From the NCBI GenBank assembly GCA_963665075.1, contig OY762063.1, positions 1,054,001 through 1,118,000 of the forward strand: a stretch of DNA of 64,000 nucleotides. The letters run 5' to 3'. Origin of the DNA: JAPULR01 sp963665075 (lineage in GTDB: Bacteria > Chloroflexota > Dehalococcoidia > Lucifugimonadales > GCA-2712585). Below the pieces are notes generated by a model. That model was not told the origin of the DNA and did not search any database. It was given only the letters and a program-made list of their open reading frames with translations. Of the stretch, positions 7,905 to 18,263 are shown piece after piece; the stretch's first letter is position 1; each line of letters begins with the position of its first letter. Both the position numbers and the translations under genes were made by a program.

Positions 7905-8060
7905 CCGCTTTTGCGGGAGCAAGAGGGGGGGCGGGTTTGAAACCCGCCCCTACGGGATGAGCAGATGGGGTGGGCGGAGAATCACCCCCATCCTAACCTT
8001 CCCCCATCAAGGGGGAAGGGAGAAGCAGAAAGGGGCGGGATGCTGGCATCCCGCCCCTTT
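7905..8060. repeat. Palindromic repeat modules downstream of the antitoxin
   Basis: Two interspersed modules are present: a perfect palindrome GGGCGGGTTTGAAACCCGCC with CCTACGGG after it (about 7930-7958), and CTTCCCCCATCAAGGGGGAAG (about 8000-8020). A further inverted repeat, GGGGCGGGATG and CATCCCGCCCCTTTT (about 8033-8060), can form a hairpin ending in a short T run and may terminate transcription of the antitoxin gene. Confidence 0.6.
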
Positions 8061-8095
8061 TGGAGCGCCGGGGGGTGAGGGAACTCACGTCGGCT

Positions 8096-8533
8096 TTAGG
8101 GGTTGATGGCGATTTTGTGGGTGTGGGGCTTGGCGTCCTCGCTTTTGGGGATGGCGATGGTGAGGACGCCGTCCTGGAAGGACGCCTCGGCTTTCTCCGG
8201 TTGCAGGCCCTTGGGCAGCCGCATGGCGCGGTGGAAGGCGTCGAAGCCGCGCTCCTTCAGGACGAACCGCTTGTCGTCGGCGTTCTCCGTCTCCTTCTTG
8301 CCCTTGAGGACGATCCAGTTGCCGCTGACGCTGAGGTCCACGTCGTCGGCCTTGAAGCCGGGCGCGGCGGCCTTCAGAATCAGGGACTCGTCGGTGTAGA
8401 AGGCGTCCATCGGGAGGGTGGTCGCGGGAGCGGGGTTGGGGGCCATGAAGCCGAAGTTGCGGGGGAACGTCCCGAACATGTCCTGCTCCATCCTGCGGAG
8501 ATTGTGGAAGGGGTTGTAGCGTTGGATAGCCAT
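8096..8533 (-). CDS. Small heat-shock protein, Hsp20/alpha-crystallin family
   Basis: This 145-residue ATP-independent chaperone binds unfolding proteins. The alpha-crystallin domain spans about residues 42-135, with AAAPGFKADDVDLSVSGNWI, the conserved FHRAMRLPKGL and the strand motif ASFQDGVLTIAIPK. The C-terminal IAI in HKIAINP is the I-x-I anchor used in oligomer assembly. The gene is divergent from the dnaJ-hspR-clpC group and has a strong sigma-70-like promoter upstream, overlapped by HspR-like half sites. Confidence 0.93.
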   Translation of the reverse strand: MAIQRYNPFHNLRRMEQDMFGTFPRNFGFMAPNPAPATTLPMDAFYTDESLILKAAAPGFKADDVDLSVSGNWIVLKGKKETENADDKRFVLKERGFDAFHRAMRLPKGLQPEKAEASFQDGVLTIAIPKSEDAKPHTHKIAINP

Positions 8534-8606
8534 TGAGTTTACCTCCTGATATTGTTTTCTGTGCTTCGGAAGGCCCGCTTGAGGACTCCCTTAGCTGACA
8601 ATAAGA

Positions 8607-8635
8607 ATTGTATATAGTTGATAAGCTATTGTCAA
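8607..8635 (-). promoter_or_regulatory. Promoter of hsp20 with overlapping inverted repeat
   Basis: On the minus strand TTGACA (8635-8630) and TACAAT (8612-8607) are separated by 17 bases, a near-consensus sigma-70 promoter about 75 bases before the hsp20 start codon. The -35 region is part of an inverted repeat, TTGATAAGCTATTGTCAA (8618-8635); on the minus strand it reads CTTGA-N10-TCAA, close to the HAIR operator of HspR (CTTGA-N11-TCAAG). A wider pair, GACAATA (8597-8603) and TATTGTC (8627-8633), is also inverted. HspR is encoded 1.8 kb away. Confidence 0.6.
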
Positions 8636-8686
8636 GTATAGTTATGGAATATCTGAAACTTAGATAGAATATGGCAATCAGCTTAG

Positions 8687-8715
8687 TTGACTAATATCTG
8701 TATTATCCCTAGAAT
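8687..8715 (+). promoter_or_regulatory. Candidate promoter of the dnaJ-hspR-clpC operon
   Basis: TTGACT (8687-8692), a 17-base spacer and TAGAAT (8710-8715) form a good sigma-70-like promoter facing dnaJ. The -35 lies in the near-palindrome TTAGTTGACTAA (8684-8695). It sits in an AT-rich island (about 8560-8740) shared with the divergent hsp20 promoter. The next 790 bases up to dnaJ are almost entirely repeats, so the transcript would have an unusually long leader unless a nearer promoter exists. Confidence 0.45.
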
Positions 8716-8749
8716 AGCAGTAGGGGATGACGGGACTAAAGGTCATCTA

Positions 8750-9485
8750 TTGAGAGGAGGCCCTTGCGTAACTGCCGGATGTGACGTTCACCCTACGGGA
8801 ATCACCCCCACCCCCCGCTTCCGCGAGGGCAGGCTCTAACCTTCGCCCTCCAGGGGGAAGGGAGAAGATGGATTCCCGCCTACGCGGGAATGACGAAATG
8901 GGGCGGGAATGACGGAAGGGTAGGCGGGAATGACGGTTGTGGATAGGTCTTCTCAAGGGAGGAGATGGATTCCCGCCTTCGCGGGAATGACGAAATGGGG
9001 CGGGAATGACGGTTGTGGGAAGGTTTTCTCAAGGGGGAAGATGGATTCCCGCCTACGCGGGAATGACGAAGGGGAGGGCGGGAATGACGGAAGGGGAGGC
9101 GGGAATGACGGTTGTGGATAGGTCTTCTCAAGGGAGGAGATGGATTCCCGCCTACGCGGGAATGACGAAATGGGGCGGGAATGACGGAAGGGTAGGGCGG
9201 GAATGACGGTTGTGGGAAGGGCTTCTCAAGGGGGAAGATGGATTCCCGCCTACGCGGGAATGACGAAATGGGGGCGCGGGGAGGGGGGTATGCAATGGTC
9301 TCCATTAAGGGGGAAGGGATAAGAGGGGGCGCTCGACCCTTCGACAGGCTCAGGGTGAGCGCGGGAATGACGAAATGGGGGCGCGGGGAGGGGGGTATGC
9401 AATGGTCTCTATCAAGGGGGAAGGGATAAGAGGGGGCGCTCGACCCTTCGACAGGCTCAGGGTGAGCGCCGGAAGGGGGGTTATG
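8750..9485. repeat. Dense cluster of interspersed palindromic repeats upstream of dnaJ
   Basis: This stretch holds no credible gene. It contains five copies of GGATTCCCGCC-N-GCGGGAATGACG (near 8870, 8967, 9042, 9142, 9238), each followed by shorter GGCGGGAATGACGG pieces; repeated linkers of the type GGTTGTGGATAGGTCTTCTC and GGTATGCAATGGTCTC; and two copies of a 100-base block at about 9263-9362 and 9363-9466 with the CGACCCTTCGACAGGCTCAG module. The blocks appear to have grown by local duplication. Open frames here in either strand are repeat translations (for example MDSRLRGND and VIPAQAGI-like strings). Confidence 0.85.
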
Positions 9486-9508
9486 CAAAGGTTTGTGAGA
9501 GGGTCGTT

Positions 9509-10381
9509 ATGGGTAGCTATTACGACATATTAGGGGTTTCGAAGACAGCGTCGGATTCGGACATCCGAAAGGCGTATCGACGGCTGGCGCGTCAGCATCA
9601 CCCGGACGTCAACCCCAACGACGCGGAAGCGGAGGCGAAGTTCAAACAGGTGAACGAGGCGTACCAGGTGTTGTCCGACGCGGAAACCCGCAAGAAGTAT
9701 GACGCCTACGGGGAGAAGTGGAAGTACGCCGACCACTTCCAGCAGTCGGAGGCGGGCAACGGGCCTTTCGTGCGGTATTCGACGTGGGACGGAGACGGTG
9801 GGTTCTTCGATGGCATGGGGGGCGACCTGTTCGGCGGATTGTTTGGCGGGAGATCCCGCGGCTTTTCCAGGGTCAAGATGGAGCATCCGGTGTCGGTCAC
9901 GTTGGAGGAGGCGCATGCCGGAACAACGCGGCTGCTGGGCGTCCCGTCGGCGGCGGGGGGAACGCGGAAGCTGGAGGTGAAGATTCCGCCGGGGGTGGAC
10001 ACCGGCTCGCGGGTGAACGTCGCTTACGATAACGGACGAAGCGGAGGCGTCATCTTGAAGATAACCACGCTTCCTCACTCGCGGTTCAAGCGGGAGGGGG
10101 CGAACCTTCGCGTCGAGGCGGACGTGCCGGTGCTGGACGCGGTGCTGGGGGGCGTCGTCTCCGTAGACACCCTAAAGGGGCGGGTTGCGTTGACGATTCC
10201 GCCGGAGACGCAGAACGGGCAGACCTTCCGGCTTGGCGGGCGGGGGATGCCGCATTTGAGCGAACCGCCCAGGTTTGGCGACTTGTTTGTGAAGGTGCGG
10301 GTGGTTGTGCCCAAGGGGTTGAACGAAGAGGAACGGGGGCTGTTTCGGCAGCTTCGCGAACTGAAATCCGCAAGGAGATAG
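9509..10381 (+). CDS. dnaJ: DnaJ/CbpA-type co-chaperone (no zinc finger)
   Basis: This 290-residue Hsp40 stimulates the ATPase of DnaK. The J domain covers about residues 3-68 with the invariant HPD at 31-33. A Gly/Phe-rich linker follows (GDLFGGLFGGRSRGF), then two C-terminal beta domains with DVPVLDAVLGGVVSVDTLKG and a C-terminal FGDLFVKVRVVVPK. The four CxxCxGxG zinc repeats of classical DnaJ are missing, so it is of the CbpA/DnaJ2 class. It starts an operon with hspR five bases downstream and clpC after that; dnaK and grpE are not in this window. Confidence 0.92.
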   Translation: MGSYYDILGVSKTASDSDIRKAYRRLARQHHPDVNPNDAEAEAKFKQVNEAYQVLSDAETRKKYDAYGEKWKYADHFQQSEAGNGPFVRYSTWDGDGGFFDGMGGDLFGGLFGGRSRGFSRVKMEHPVSVTLEEAHAGTTRLLGVPSAAGGTRKLEVKIPPGVDTGSRVNVAYDNGRSGGVILKITTLPHSRFKREGANLRVEADVPVLDAVLGGVVSVDTLKGRVALTIPPETQNGQTFRLGGRGMPHLSEPPRFGDLFVKVRVVVPKGLNEEERGLFRQLRELKSARR

Positions 10382-10385
10382 AGGT

Positions 10386-10741
10386 ATGGCTTTCGAGCAG
10401 GACTACAGCGAAGAACCCTGTTATGTGATAAGCATTGCAGCCAGAATGGTAGGATTGCACGCCCAGACTTTGAGATACTATGAACGGGCGGGGCTGCTTT
10501 CGCCCTCGCGCTCCGTCGGAAGGCAGCGTTTGTATTCGCCGCTGGACGTGCAGCGCATCCTTCGCATCAAGGCGTTGACGGAGGAGATGGGGCTGAACCT
10601 GGCGGGCGCGGAGGTGGCGCTGCGGCTGATGGCGCAGATAAAGGAGTTGCAGGCGGAGAACGAAGGGTTGAAGCGTGAGATTAGAAGGTTGAAGTCCAGG
10701 GCTGCGTCCGTGAGGCGGACGGCCCGGAGGAGGATTTCCTG

Positions 10742-10742
<1 letters not shown>
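10386..10742 (+). CDS. hspR: HspR, MerR-family heat-shock repressor
   Basis: This 118-residue protein has an N-terminal MerR-type winged helix-turn-helix (VISIAARMVGLHAQTLRYYE, then RAGLLSPSRSVGRQRLYSP) followed by a leucine-rich coiled coil (residues about 80-110) and a basic tail. HspR represses dnaK, dnaJ and clp genes by binding HAIR sites with DnaK as co-repressor. It lies between dnaJ and clpC, the arrangement seen in other HspR operons. Its TGA overlaps the ATG of clpC (TGATG), indicating coupled translation. Likely targets here are the divergent promoters at 8607-8715. Confidence 0.92.
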
Positions 10743-13219
<2,477 letters not shown>

Positions 13220-13229
13220 GTGGGCGTGC

Positions 13230-13420
13230 CTTCACCCCAACCCTCTCCCAGAGGGAGAGGGGGCAAGAGGGGGAGTGGATTCCCGCCTACGCGGGAATGA
13301 CGGGAAGGTACGCGGGAATGACGGGAAGGTACGCGGGAATGACGGGAAGGTACGCGGGAATGACGGGAAGGTATGCGGGAATGACGGGAAGGTACGCGGG
13401 AATGACGGGAAGGTGCGGGG
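13230..13420. repeat. 21-base minisatellite seeded by an interspersed palindrome
   Basis: After a module CTCTCCCAGAGGGAGAG (about 13243) and a hairpin unit TTCCCGCCTACGCGGGAA (about 13279-13296), a 21-base unit GGGAATGACGGGAAGGTACG-C is repeated about six times in perfect or near-perfect head-to-tail copies to about 13412. The unit is the 3' half of the hairpin repeat plus a short linker. It is a translation-neutral length (seven codons), but no gene uses it. Confidence 0.9.
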
Positions 13421-13487
13421 GCGAGTTGCGGGATGGGCGACCGCCAGTCGCCCCGCGAAACAGTGGGCGTAGGGGCTGGAGTGTGAA

Positions 13488-14840
13488 TCAGGGGGAGGGG
13501 GGTTGGAGGAGGGGGGCGAGGGTGCGGATGTTTTGGATGTCGGAGAGGTTGGCGGTGGCACGGATGACGGCTTCCGTGCGGTCGGGGCCGAGGGTTTCGG
13601 ATGTGAGGAAGCGGAATTTGTCTTCGAGTTCGCGTCGGCTTCGTCTTCGTTGGAAATCGCCGTGGTGGTAGGTGGTGGACTCGGTGAGGGTGCGTCCGTC
13701 GTCCAGGGTAACGTCGACGCGGGCGCAGGGTTTGTCGGGATTCTGTAGATTCATAGACGGGTCGGATATGATGGCGACGCGGTCGGCGAGGGAGCGGATG
13801 GCGGGGTTGTCGACGGAATTCTGGTAGAAGGCGGTGATGTCGGAGCGACTCGAAACGAGGAGGGCGGCCACGGCGTAGGGGACGTGGAATTTGGCGGAGA
13901 GCATGTTCGGGGGGTAGGCCTGGGCCATGCGCTGGGCGAAGGGGACGGTGGTGACGTTCACGTTTCGGACGTGGGCGTGGTTGAGGTTTTCGCGGGCGGC
14001 GATGGCTTCGACGGCGTCGAGGACGGGGTGGTTGTAGAGGCAGCAGGCGTGGAACTTGAAGTAGTTCTGCTCGATGCGGAGGGGGTCTGAGCCGAGGCCG
14101 GCGACGGCGGCTTGTCGGTCGAATTCGTCGCCGAGGATGGTGGTGTAGACGTCGGTGGGCGCGTCGGCGGGCGGGGTGAATCCGCAGAGAAGAAGCTGGG
14201 GGGCGAGGACGCCCTGCATCCCTGAACGACCGGGGTAGACGTTGCGGATGGTGGCGCCTTCGAAGCAGGGCGTCCATGTGTTGGCGGGACTCATGGAGGC
14301 GGAAAGGTTGATGACGTCGCGCATTTGTATGGGGTCGAAATCCATGAGTTTGGCGACGGCGACGGCGGTTCCGATGGTCCCCCAGGCGCCGTGGGAGTGG
14401 ACGTTTGGTAGGGCGCGGGTGGCGCCGCCGATGCGGGAGGAGACTTCGTAGCCGGAGATTATGGCTTCGGCGAGTCGGGGGCCGTTGCTGCCCAGGTCTT
14501 CGGCGACGGCGAGAGCGCCGGGGAGGACGTGGATGGCGGGGTGGCCGCCGCCGAGGCGGGTGCCTTCGTCCATTTCCAGGGCGACGCCGGCGGTGGCGTT
14601 GGCGAGGGCGGCCATTGGGGGTTGGGCGTTGAGGTTGTGGCCGAGGAGGGTGGACGCGCCGCTGCCGTTGGCGGCGGCGAGGCGGGCGAGGTTGGCGTTT
14701 TCGGGCAGGCGGCTGCCGCCGATGATGGCGCCGATGGTGTCCATGAGGACGTCGGCGGCGGCGGCGCGGGCGGAGTCGGAGAGGCGGTCGTAGGAGACGT
14801 TGGAGGCGAATTCGGCGAGTTGGTCAAGGTAGCTGGTCAT
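13488..14840 (-). CDS. MmgE/PrpD family protein
   Basis: This 450-residue protein belongs to the MmgE/PrpD family, which includes 2-methylcitrate dehydratase, cis-aconitate decarboxylase and uncharacterised relatives. Family features are an all-helical start with DVLMDTIGAIIGGS, then GHPAIHVLPGALAVAE, SGYEVSSRIGGATR and HSHGAWGTIGTAVAVAKLM. The ATG at 14840 with GAGGTGA upstream is preferred; a start 30 codons further up would only add translated repeat sequence. It is isolated from other propionate genes, so the substrate is unknown. The downstream flank is a repeat array. Confidence 0.88.
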   Translation of the reverse strand: MTSYLDQLAEFASNVSYDRLSDSARAAAADVLMDTIGAIIGGSRLPENANLARLAAANGSGASTLLGHNLNAQPPMAALANATAGVALEMDEGTRLGGGHPAIHVLPGALAVAEDLGSNGPRLAEAIISGYEVSSRIGGATRALPNVHSHGAWGTIGTAVAVAKLMDFDPIQMRDVINLSASMSPANTWTPCFEGATIRNVYPGRSGMQGVLAPQLLLCGFTPPADAPTDVYTTILGDEFDRQAAVAGLGSDPLRIEQNYFKFHACCLYNHPVLDAVEAIAARENLNHAHVRNVNVTTVPFAQRMAQAYPPNMLSAKFHVPYAVAALLVSSRSDITAFYQNSVDNPAIRSLADRVAIISDPSMNLQNPDKPCARVDVTLDDGRTLTESTTYHHGDFQRRRSRRELEDKFRFLTSETLGPDRTEAVIRATANLSDIQNIRTLAPLLQPPSP

Positions 14841-15122
14841 GGCGTGGTCACCTCTGGGGGTTGGAATGGCGAGGGCGAGGGTCAGATTCCTCGCTGCGCT
14901 CAGAATGACATGAACGGGGAGGGATGGCAAGGGGGCGGGTTTGAAACCCGCCCCTACTGGAGATGGGGTCTCGTAGCGGTGTGGCGGGCAACCACAAGGG
15001 TTGCCCCTATGGGGGAGGGTGGCGTGGGTTGCGGTGGATTCCCGCCTGCGCGGGAATGACGGGGGCGCTCGACCCTTCGACAGGCTCAGGGTGAGCGGGG
15101 TGGATTAGGCTCAGGGCAAGGG
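14841..15122. repeat. Repeat modules between two minus-strand genes
   Basis: No gene is seen. Modules present are CATTCTGAGCGCAGCGAGGA in reverse orientation (about 14887-14908), GGGCGGGTTTGAAACCCGCC (about 14935-14955), a GGTTGCCCCTATGGGG type end, the hairpin TTCCCGCCTGCGCGGGAA (about 15039-15056) and CGACCCTTCGACAGGCTCAG (about 15069-15095). Confidence 0.7.
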
Positions 15123-15578
15123 TTAGCCCGAATGCCAGATTTGGCGTTGCCACCGGCCGTCCTGGATGATGCTGAAGGAGGCGGAGTGTATGTCTATGGA
15201 GAAGAGATGGTATTCCGGCTCTTCGGGCCGCCACCCGATTTGTTCGTAGAGGGCGTCGGCGTAGCGGGAGCGCATTTTCAAGTCCTGAACGTCGATGGCA
15301 TGGCCGTAGAGCTTGAATTCGCCGTCGGAGCCGTCGCGGTTGGAGACGACGCTGTGGATGGCGCAGCGGGGGTCGCGGAGAAGGTCGAGGGCCTTTCGCG
15401 ACTGCCACATCATGCCCAGGTATAGATGGCCGTCGGCGATGCAGGATTCAACGGGGGAGATGCGGGGCCAGCCGTTCTTTCGGAGGGTGCCGAGGAGGAT
15501 TAGGCCGTAGCGGTTGAATCGGTCTTCGCCCAGCTTGGCGAGGGCGGGGGACTTTGCCTTGAATTCTTGCCAGTTCAT
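15123..15578 (-). CDS. Pyridoxamine 5'-phosphate oxidase-like FMN-binding protein
   Basis: This 151-residue split-barrel protein starts with MNWQEFKAKSPALAKLGEDR and continues with GTLRKNGWPRISPVESCIAD and LYLGMMWQSRKALDLLRDPR. This is the typical PNPOx-like fold of small F420- or FMN-dependent oxidoreductases that reduce or bind small molecules. The residues expected for phosphate contact (RKALDLLRDPRC) are present. No partner gene indicates the substrate. Start context GGAACTCCC on the complementary strand provides a purine-rich ribosome site (AGGAACTCCC) before ATG. Confidence 0.82.
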   Translation of the reverse strand: MNWQEFKAKSPALAKLGEDRFNRYGLILLGTLRKNGWPRISPVESCIADGHLYLGMMWQSRKALDLLRDPRCAIHSVVSNRDGSDGEFKLYGHAIDVQDLKMRSRYADALYEQIGWRPEEPEYHLFSIDIHSASFSIIQDGRWQRQIWHSG

Positions 15579-15621
15579 GGGAGTTCCTCCGTTTTCGGTT
15601 GGGTTTTGGAGGCTCGCCCTT

Positions 15622-15682
15622 CGTCCTTCGACAAGCCCTTCGACAAGCTCAGGACAAGCTCAGGACAAGCTCAGGATGAGCG
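15622..15682. repeat. Expanded CTTCGACAAGCTCAGGACAAG repeat
   Basis: The interspersed CTTCGACAGGCTCAGG-type module is locally expanded here: CCTTCGACAAG occurs twice and AGCTCAGGACA three times in a row before GGATGAGCG. The same module, unexpanded, occurs at more than a dozen places in the window. Confidence 0.8.
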
Positions 15683-15763
15683 GGGGAAGGGTGAGGGAGG
15701 GAATGACGGGTGGGATTGTGGTTGGTATACTGGGCAGCGTATCACGAACCCCAAAGGAGAATC

Positions 15764-17302
15764 ATGGCCTCTTCCATCATCAGGGGCAAGCACGTCATCA
15801 CGCGCGTCATCGACGACAACGCCAGCGAGGTCATCGACGACGGCGCCGTCTATCAGGAGGACGGGGCTATCGTCGAGGTGGGCGACTTCGACGAAATCAG
15901 CGCGCGCTATTCGCCGGACGAGGTGGTGGGAGACGGCACGCATCTCGTCATTCCCGGGATGGTTAACGCCCACCATCACGTAGGTTTGACGCCCTTCCAG
16001 CTGGGAAGCCCCGACCTGGCCCTGGAGCCGTGGATTGTGGTTCGCACCATGAATCGGGACGTGGACAACTACCTGGACACGCTGTACTGCGCCATCCAGA
16101 TGATTGAATCGGGCATCACGACGGTGATGCACAATCACGCCACCTGGCGGAAGACGGAGGGCGGCGGGTTCCGCGAATCGGGCGCCCACGTGATGCAGGC
16201 GTACCAGGACGCGGGGATGCGGGTGGCTTTTTCCTTTTCCCATCGCGACCAGAACCGGGTGGCGTATCAGGAGGACGAGGCGTTCCTTTCGACGCTGCCG
16301 AAAGACCTGGCCGGACGCATCAGCAAGCGACTGGTGGAGACGCAGATGTCCACGGAGGAGTACGTCGCCCTTTTCGAGGACTTGAACGCGGATTTCGGGA
16401 ATGATCCGCGGATTCGGGTCTTTCTCAGTCCGGGGAACGTGCAATGGTGCTCAGACGGATTCCTGACGGCGACGAAGGAAGCGGCGGCGCGTCACGGCAC
16501 GGGCATTCACATCCACCTCCAGGAGAGCTTCTACCAGAAGTTGTACGGCATGCGAACATGGGGCAAGACGCCGCTGGCGCATCTGCGCGACCTGGGGTTC
16601 ACCGGGCCGGAGGTTTCCTGCGCCCACGGCGTGTGGATTACGGAGTCGGACATCCGCACGCTGGCGGAGACGGGCACGATGGTCTGTCATAACGCCAGCT
16701 CCAACCTGCGGCTCAAGAGCGGCGTCGCGCCGTTGAATCCGATGCTCGCCAATCGCGTCTGCGTGGCGTTGGGCATCGACGAGGCAGGGATAAACGACGA
16801 CAACGACATGATTCAGGAAATGCGGCTCGTCCATAAGATTCACCGGCAGCCGGGGGTGTACAGTCCCGCGCCGACTTCGCACCAGGTTCTCAAGCTGGCG
16901 ACGGAGAACGGCGCGAAGGCGACCTTCTTCGGCGACGACGTGGGAACGCTGGAGGCGGGAAAGCGGGCGGACGTCGTGCTGGTGGACGTGAACCACATCA
17001 ACGAGCCGTACCTGGACGCGGGAACCAATCCGGTGGACGCGCTGCTGTACCGGGGCCGGGGTCTGGACGTGGATACGGTGGTTGTGGACGGGGAGGTTCT
17101 GATGCGGGGTCGGCAGATGACGCGGGTGAACAAGGCCGAGGTCTGGCGGGCGTTGAAGGACTATCTGTCCAGGGAGCTTTCGGCGGCGGAGTTGGAGCGA
17201 ATCGAAGTCGCGCAGGAGCTTCTGCCCCACGTCAACAAGTTCTACGGCCAGTGGCATCCGGGGCAGGGTTCGCCCCACTACGTTTATAATCAGGCGGCGT
17301 GA
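15764..17302 (+). CDS. Amidohydrolase (chlorohydrolase/deaminase-like)
   Basis: This 512-residue metal-dependent hydrolase has the amidohydrolase superfamily layout: an N-terminal beta-sandwich, the first metal motif in NAHHHV (His70-x-His72), a second metal His in GIHIHLQES, a third in CAHGVW, and the metal Asp in LGIDEAGINDDNDM. The ending GTLEAGKRADVVLVDV is the usual composite-domain signature. It resembles the AtzA/TrzN/MtaD/SsnA group that deaminates or dechlorinates heterocycles or deaminates nucleoside analogues. ATG 15764 follows AAAGGAGA. A cupin gene follows, its possible GTG overlapping this stop, so the two probably form one transcript in a small-molecule degradation unit. Confidence 0.87.
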   Translation: MASSIIRGKHVITRVIDDNASEVIDDGAVYQEDGAIVEVGDFDEISARYSPDEVVGDGTHLVIPGMVNAHHHVGLTPFQLGSPDLALEPWIVVRTMNRDVDNYLDTLYCAIQMIESGITTVMHNHATWRKTEGGGFRESGAHVMQAYQDAGMRVAFSFSHRDQNRVAYQEDEAFLSTLPKDLAGRISKRLVETQMSTEEYVALFEDLNADFGNDPRIRVFLSPGNVQWCSDGFLTATKEAAARHGTGIHIHLQESFYQKLYGMRTWGKTPLAHLRDLGFTGPEVSCAHGVWITESDIRTLAETGTMVCHNASSNLRLKSGVAPLNPMLANRVCVALGIDEAGINDDNDMIQEMRLVHKIHRQPGVYSPAPTSHQVLKLATENGAKATFFGDDVGTLEAGKRADVVLVDVNHINEPYLDAGTNPVDALLYRGRGLDVDTVVVDGEVLMRGRQMTRVNKAEVWRALKDYLSRELSAAELERIEVAQELLPHVNKFYGQWHPGQGSPHYVYNQAA

Positions 17303-17331
17303 GCGAGAATTTGACAGGAGGGATAGAGGCA

Positions 17332-17895
17332 ATGGGTTCTGAAGCAGTTACTTATACGGTGGAGGATTTCGTGGGATTCGTCAGTGAGACGATTGGGACG
17401 CTGGGAACAGGGCCGGAGGCACTGGACGCCATCGGCGCGAATCTGAGGCGGCTGGTGATGGAGGGCGGCGACTTGACGACGCAAGGCGTGCCGTCGGAGA
17501 GCAACGCGGGCCTGCCGGGCCGGTGGCTTCACAAGGAGGATGGGGGAGACTTCCAGCTTTCGGTGTCGTACTTCCCGCCGGACGAGCCGACGCCGGTGCA
17601 TAGCCACTACAAGTGGGGCGTGGAGTGCGTCATCGACGGGAAGGAGCGGTTCACTGTGTGGGAGCGTCAGGACGACGCGGACAAGCCCGGGCATTCGGAA
17701 CTCCAGGTGGTGTCCGACGGGGTGATGACGCGCGGCGACGTGCGCGCCTGGTTCAACCCGCCGAGGAACGTGCATCGCCAGTGGGCGCAGGGGGACAATC
17801 CGGTCTGCCTGGCGCTGCTGATGGGCGGCGACGGCGCGCGGGAGCATATTTTTGACCTGGAGGCGGGGACTTTCGAGGACGCGCCGGCGCGGTAG
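17332..17895 (+). CDS. Cupin-fold protein, cysteine-dioxygenase-like
   Basis: This 187-residue protein has a single cupin barrel. The metal motif is seen in PVHSHYKWGVECVIDGKE (two His, one Glu spaced H-x-H-x5-6-E) with the third His in FNPPRNVHRQW. This resembles plant/bacterial thiol dioxygenase-like cupins. ATG 17332 with AGGAGGG upstream is preferred to a GTG at 17299 that overlaps the end of the amidohydrolase gene. Position suggests that it oxidises or isomerises a product of that hydrolase; no direct evidence exists. Confidence 0.75.
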   Translation: MGSEAVTYTVEDFVGFVSETIGTLGTGPEALDAIGANLRRLVMEGGDLTTQGVPSESNAGLPGRWLHKEDGGDFQLSVSYFPPDEPTPVHSHYKWGVECVIDGKERFTVWERQDDADKPGHSELQVVSDGVMTRGDVRAWFNPPRNVHRQWAQGDNPVCLALLMGGDGAREHIFDLEAGTFEDAPAR

Positions 17896-17905
17896 GGGGC
17901 TTCAC

Positions 17906-18222
17906 CCGCTCGACCCTTCGACAAGCTCAGCGTGAGCGGGGTCAGCCCAGCCCCTCTGGATTCCCGCCTGCGCGGGAATGACGGGGGGGATCGCGGGAAT
18001 GACGGGAAGGATTGCGGGAATGACGGGAAGGATTGCGGGAATGACGGGAAGGATTGCGGGAATGATGGAGAGGATTGCGGGAATGACGGGAAGGATTGCG
18101 GGAATGACGGGAAGGATTGCGGGAATGACGGGGGGGGATTGCGGGAATGACGAGATGGGGTGACGAAGAAGGGTGGATGCCCCCCACCGCTCACCCTGAG
18201 CCTGTCGAAGGGTCGAGCGGTG
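17906..18222. repeat. Minisatellite with flanking inverted repeat modules
   Basis: Between two genes lie: module CGACCCTTCGACAAGCTCAG (about 17910-17938), a hairpin TTCCCGCCTGCGCGGGAA (about 17960-17977), then seven tandem 21-base units GGGAATGACGGGAAGGATTG-C to about 18150, and the first module again in opposite orientation (about 18192-18222). The tandem unit differs from the array at 13297 in its linker, so the arrays expanded independently from the same seed. Confidence 0.9.
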
Positions 18223-18263
18223 AAGGGGGGAGTCAAGGTTTATGTTAAGTATTGGGGGTGAAC

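Noticed and set aside
8880..9488. 202-residue minus-strand protein with VIPA and PSFPRRRES-like text
   Set aside because: It is translation of interspersed repeats; the same peptide strings arise at every repeat cluster in the window.
13297..13412. CRISPR-like array
   Set aside because: The 21-base units are directly tandem without unique spacers, and no cas genes are present; the arrays at 17978 and 19621 are of the same kind. They are minisatellites.
13488..14930. Longer start (14930) for the MmgE/PrpD protein
   Set aside because: The extra 30 residues include HVILSAARNL, a translation of an interspersed repeat; the ATG at 14840 has a good ribosome site.
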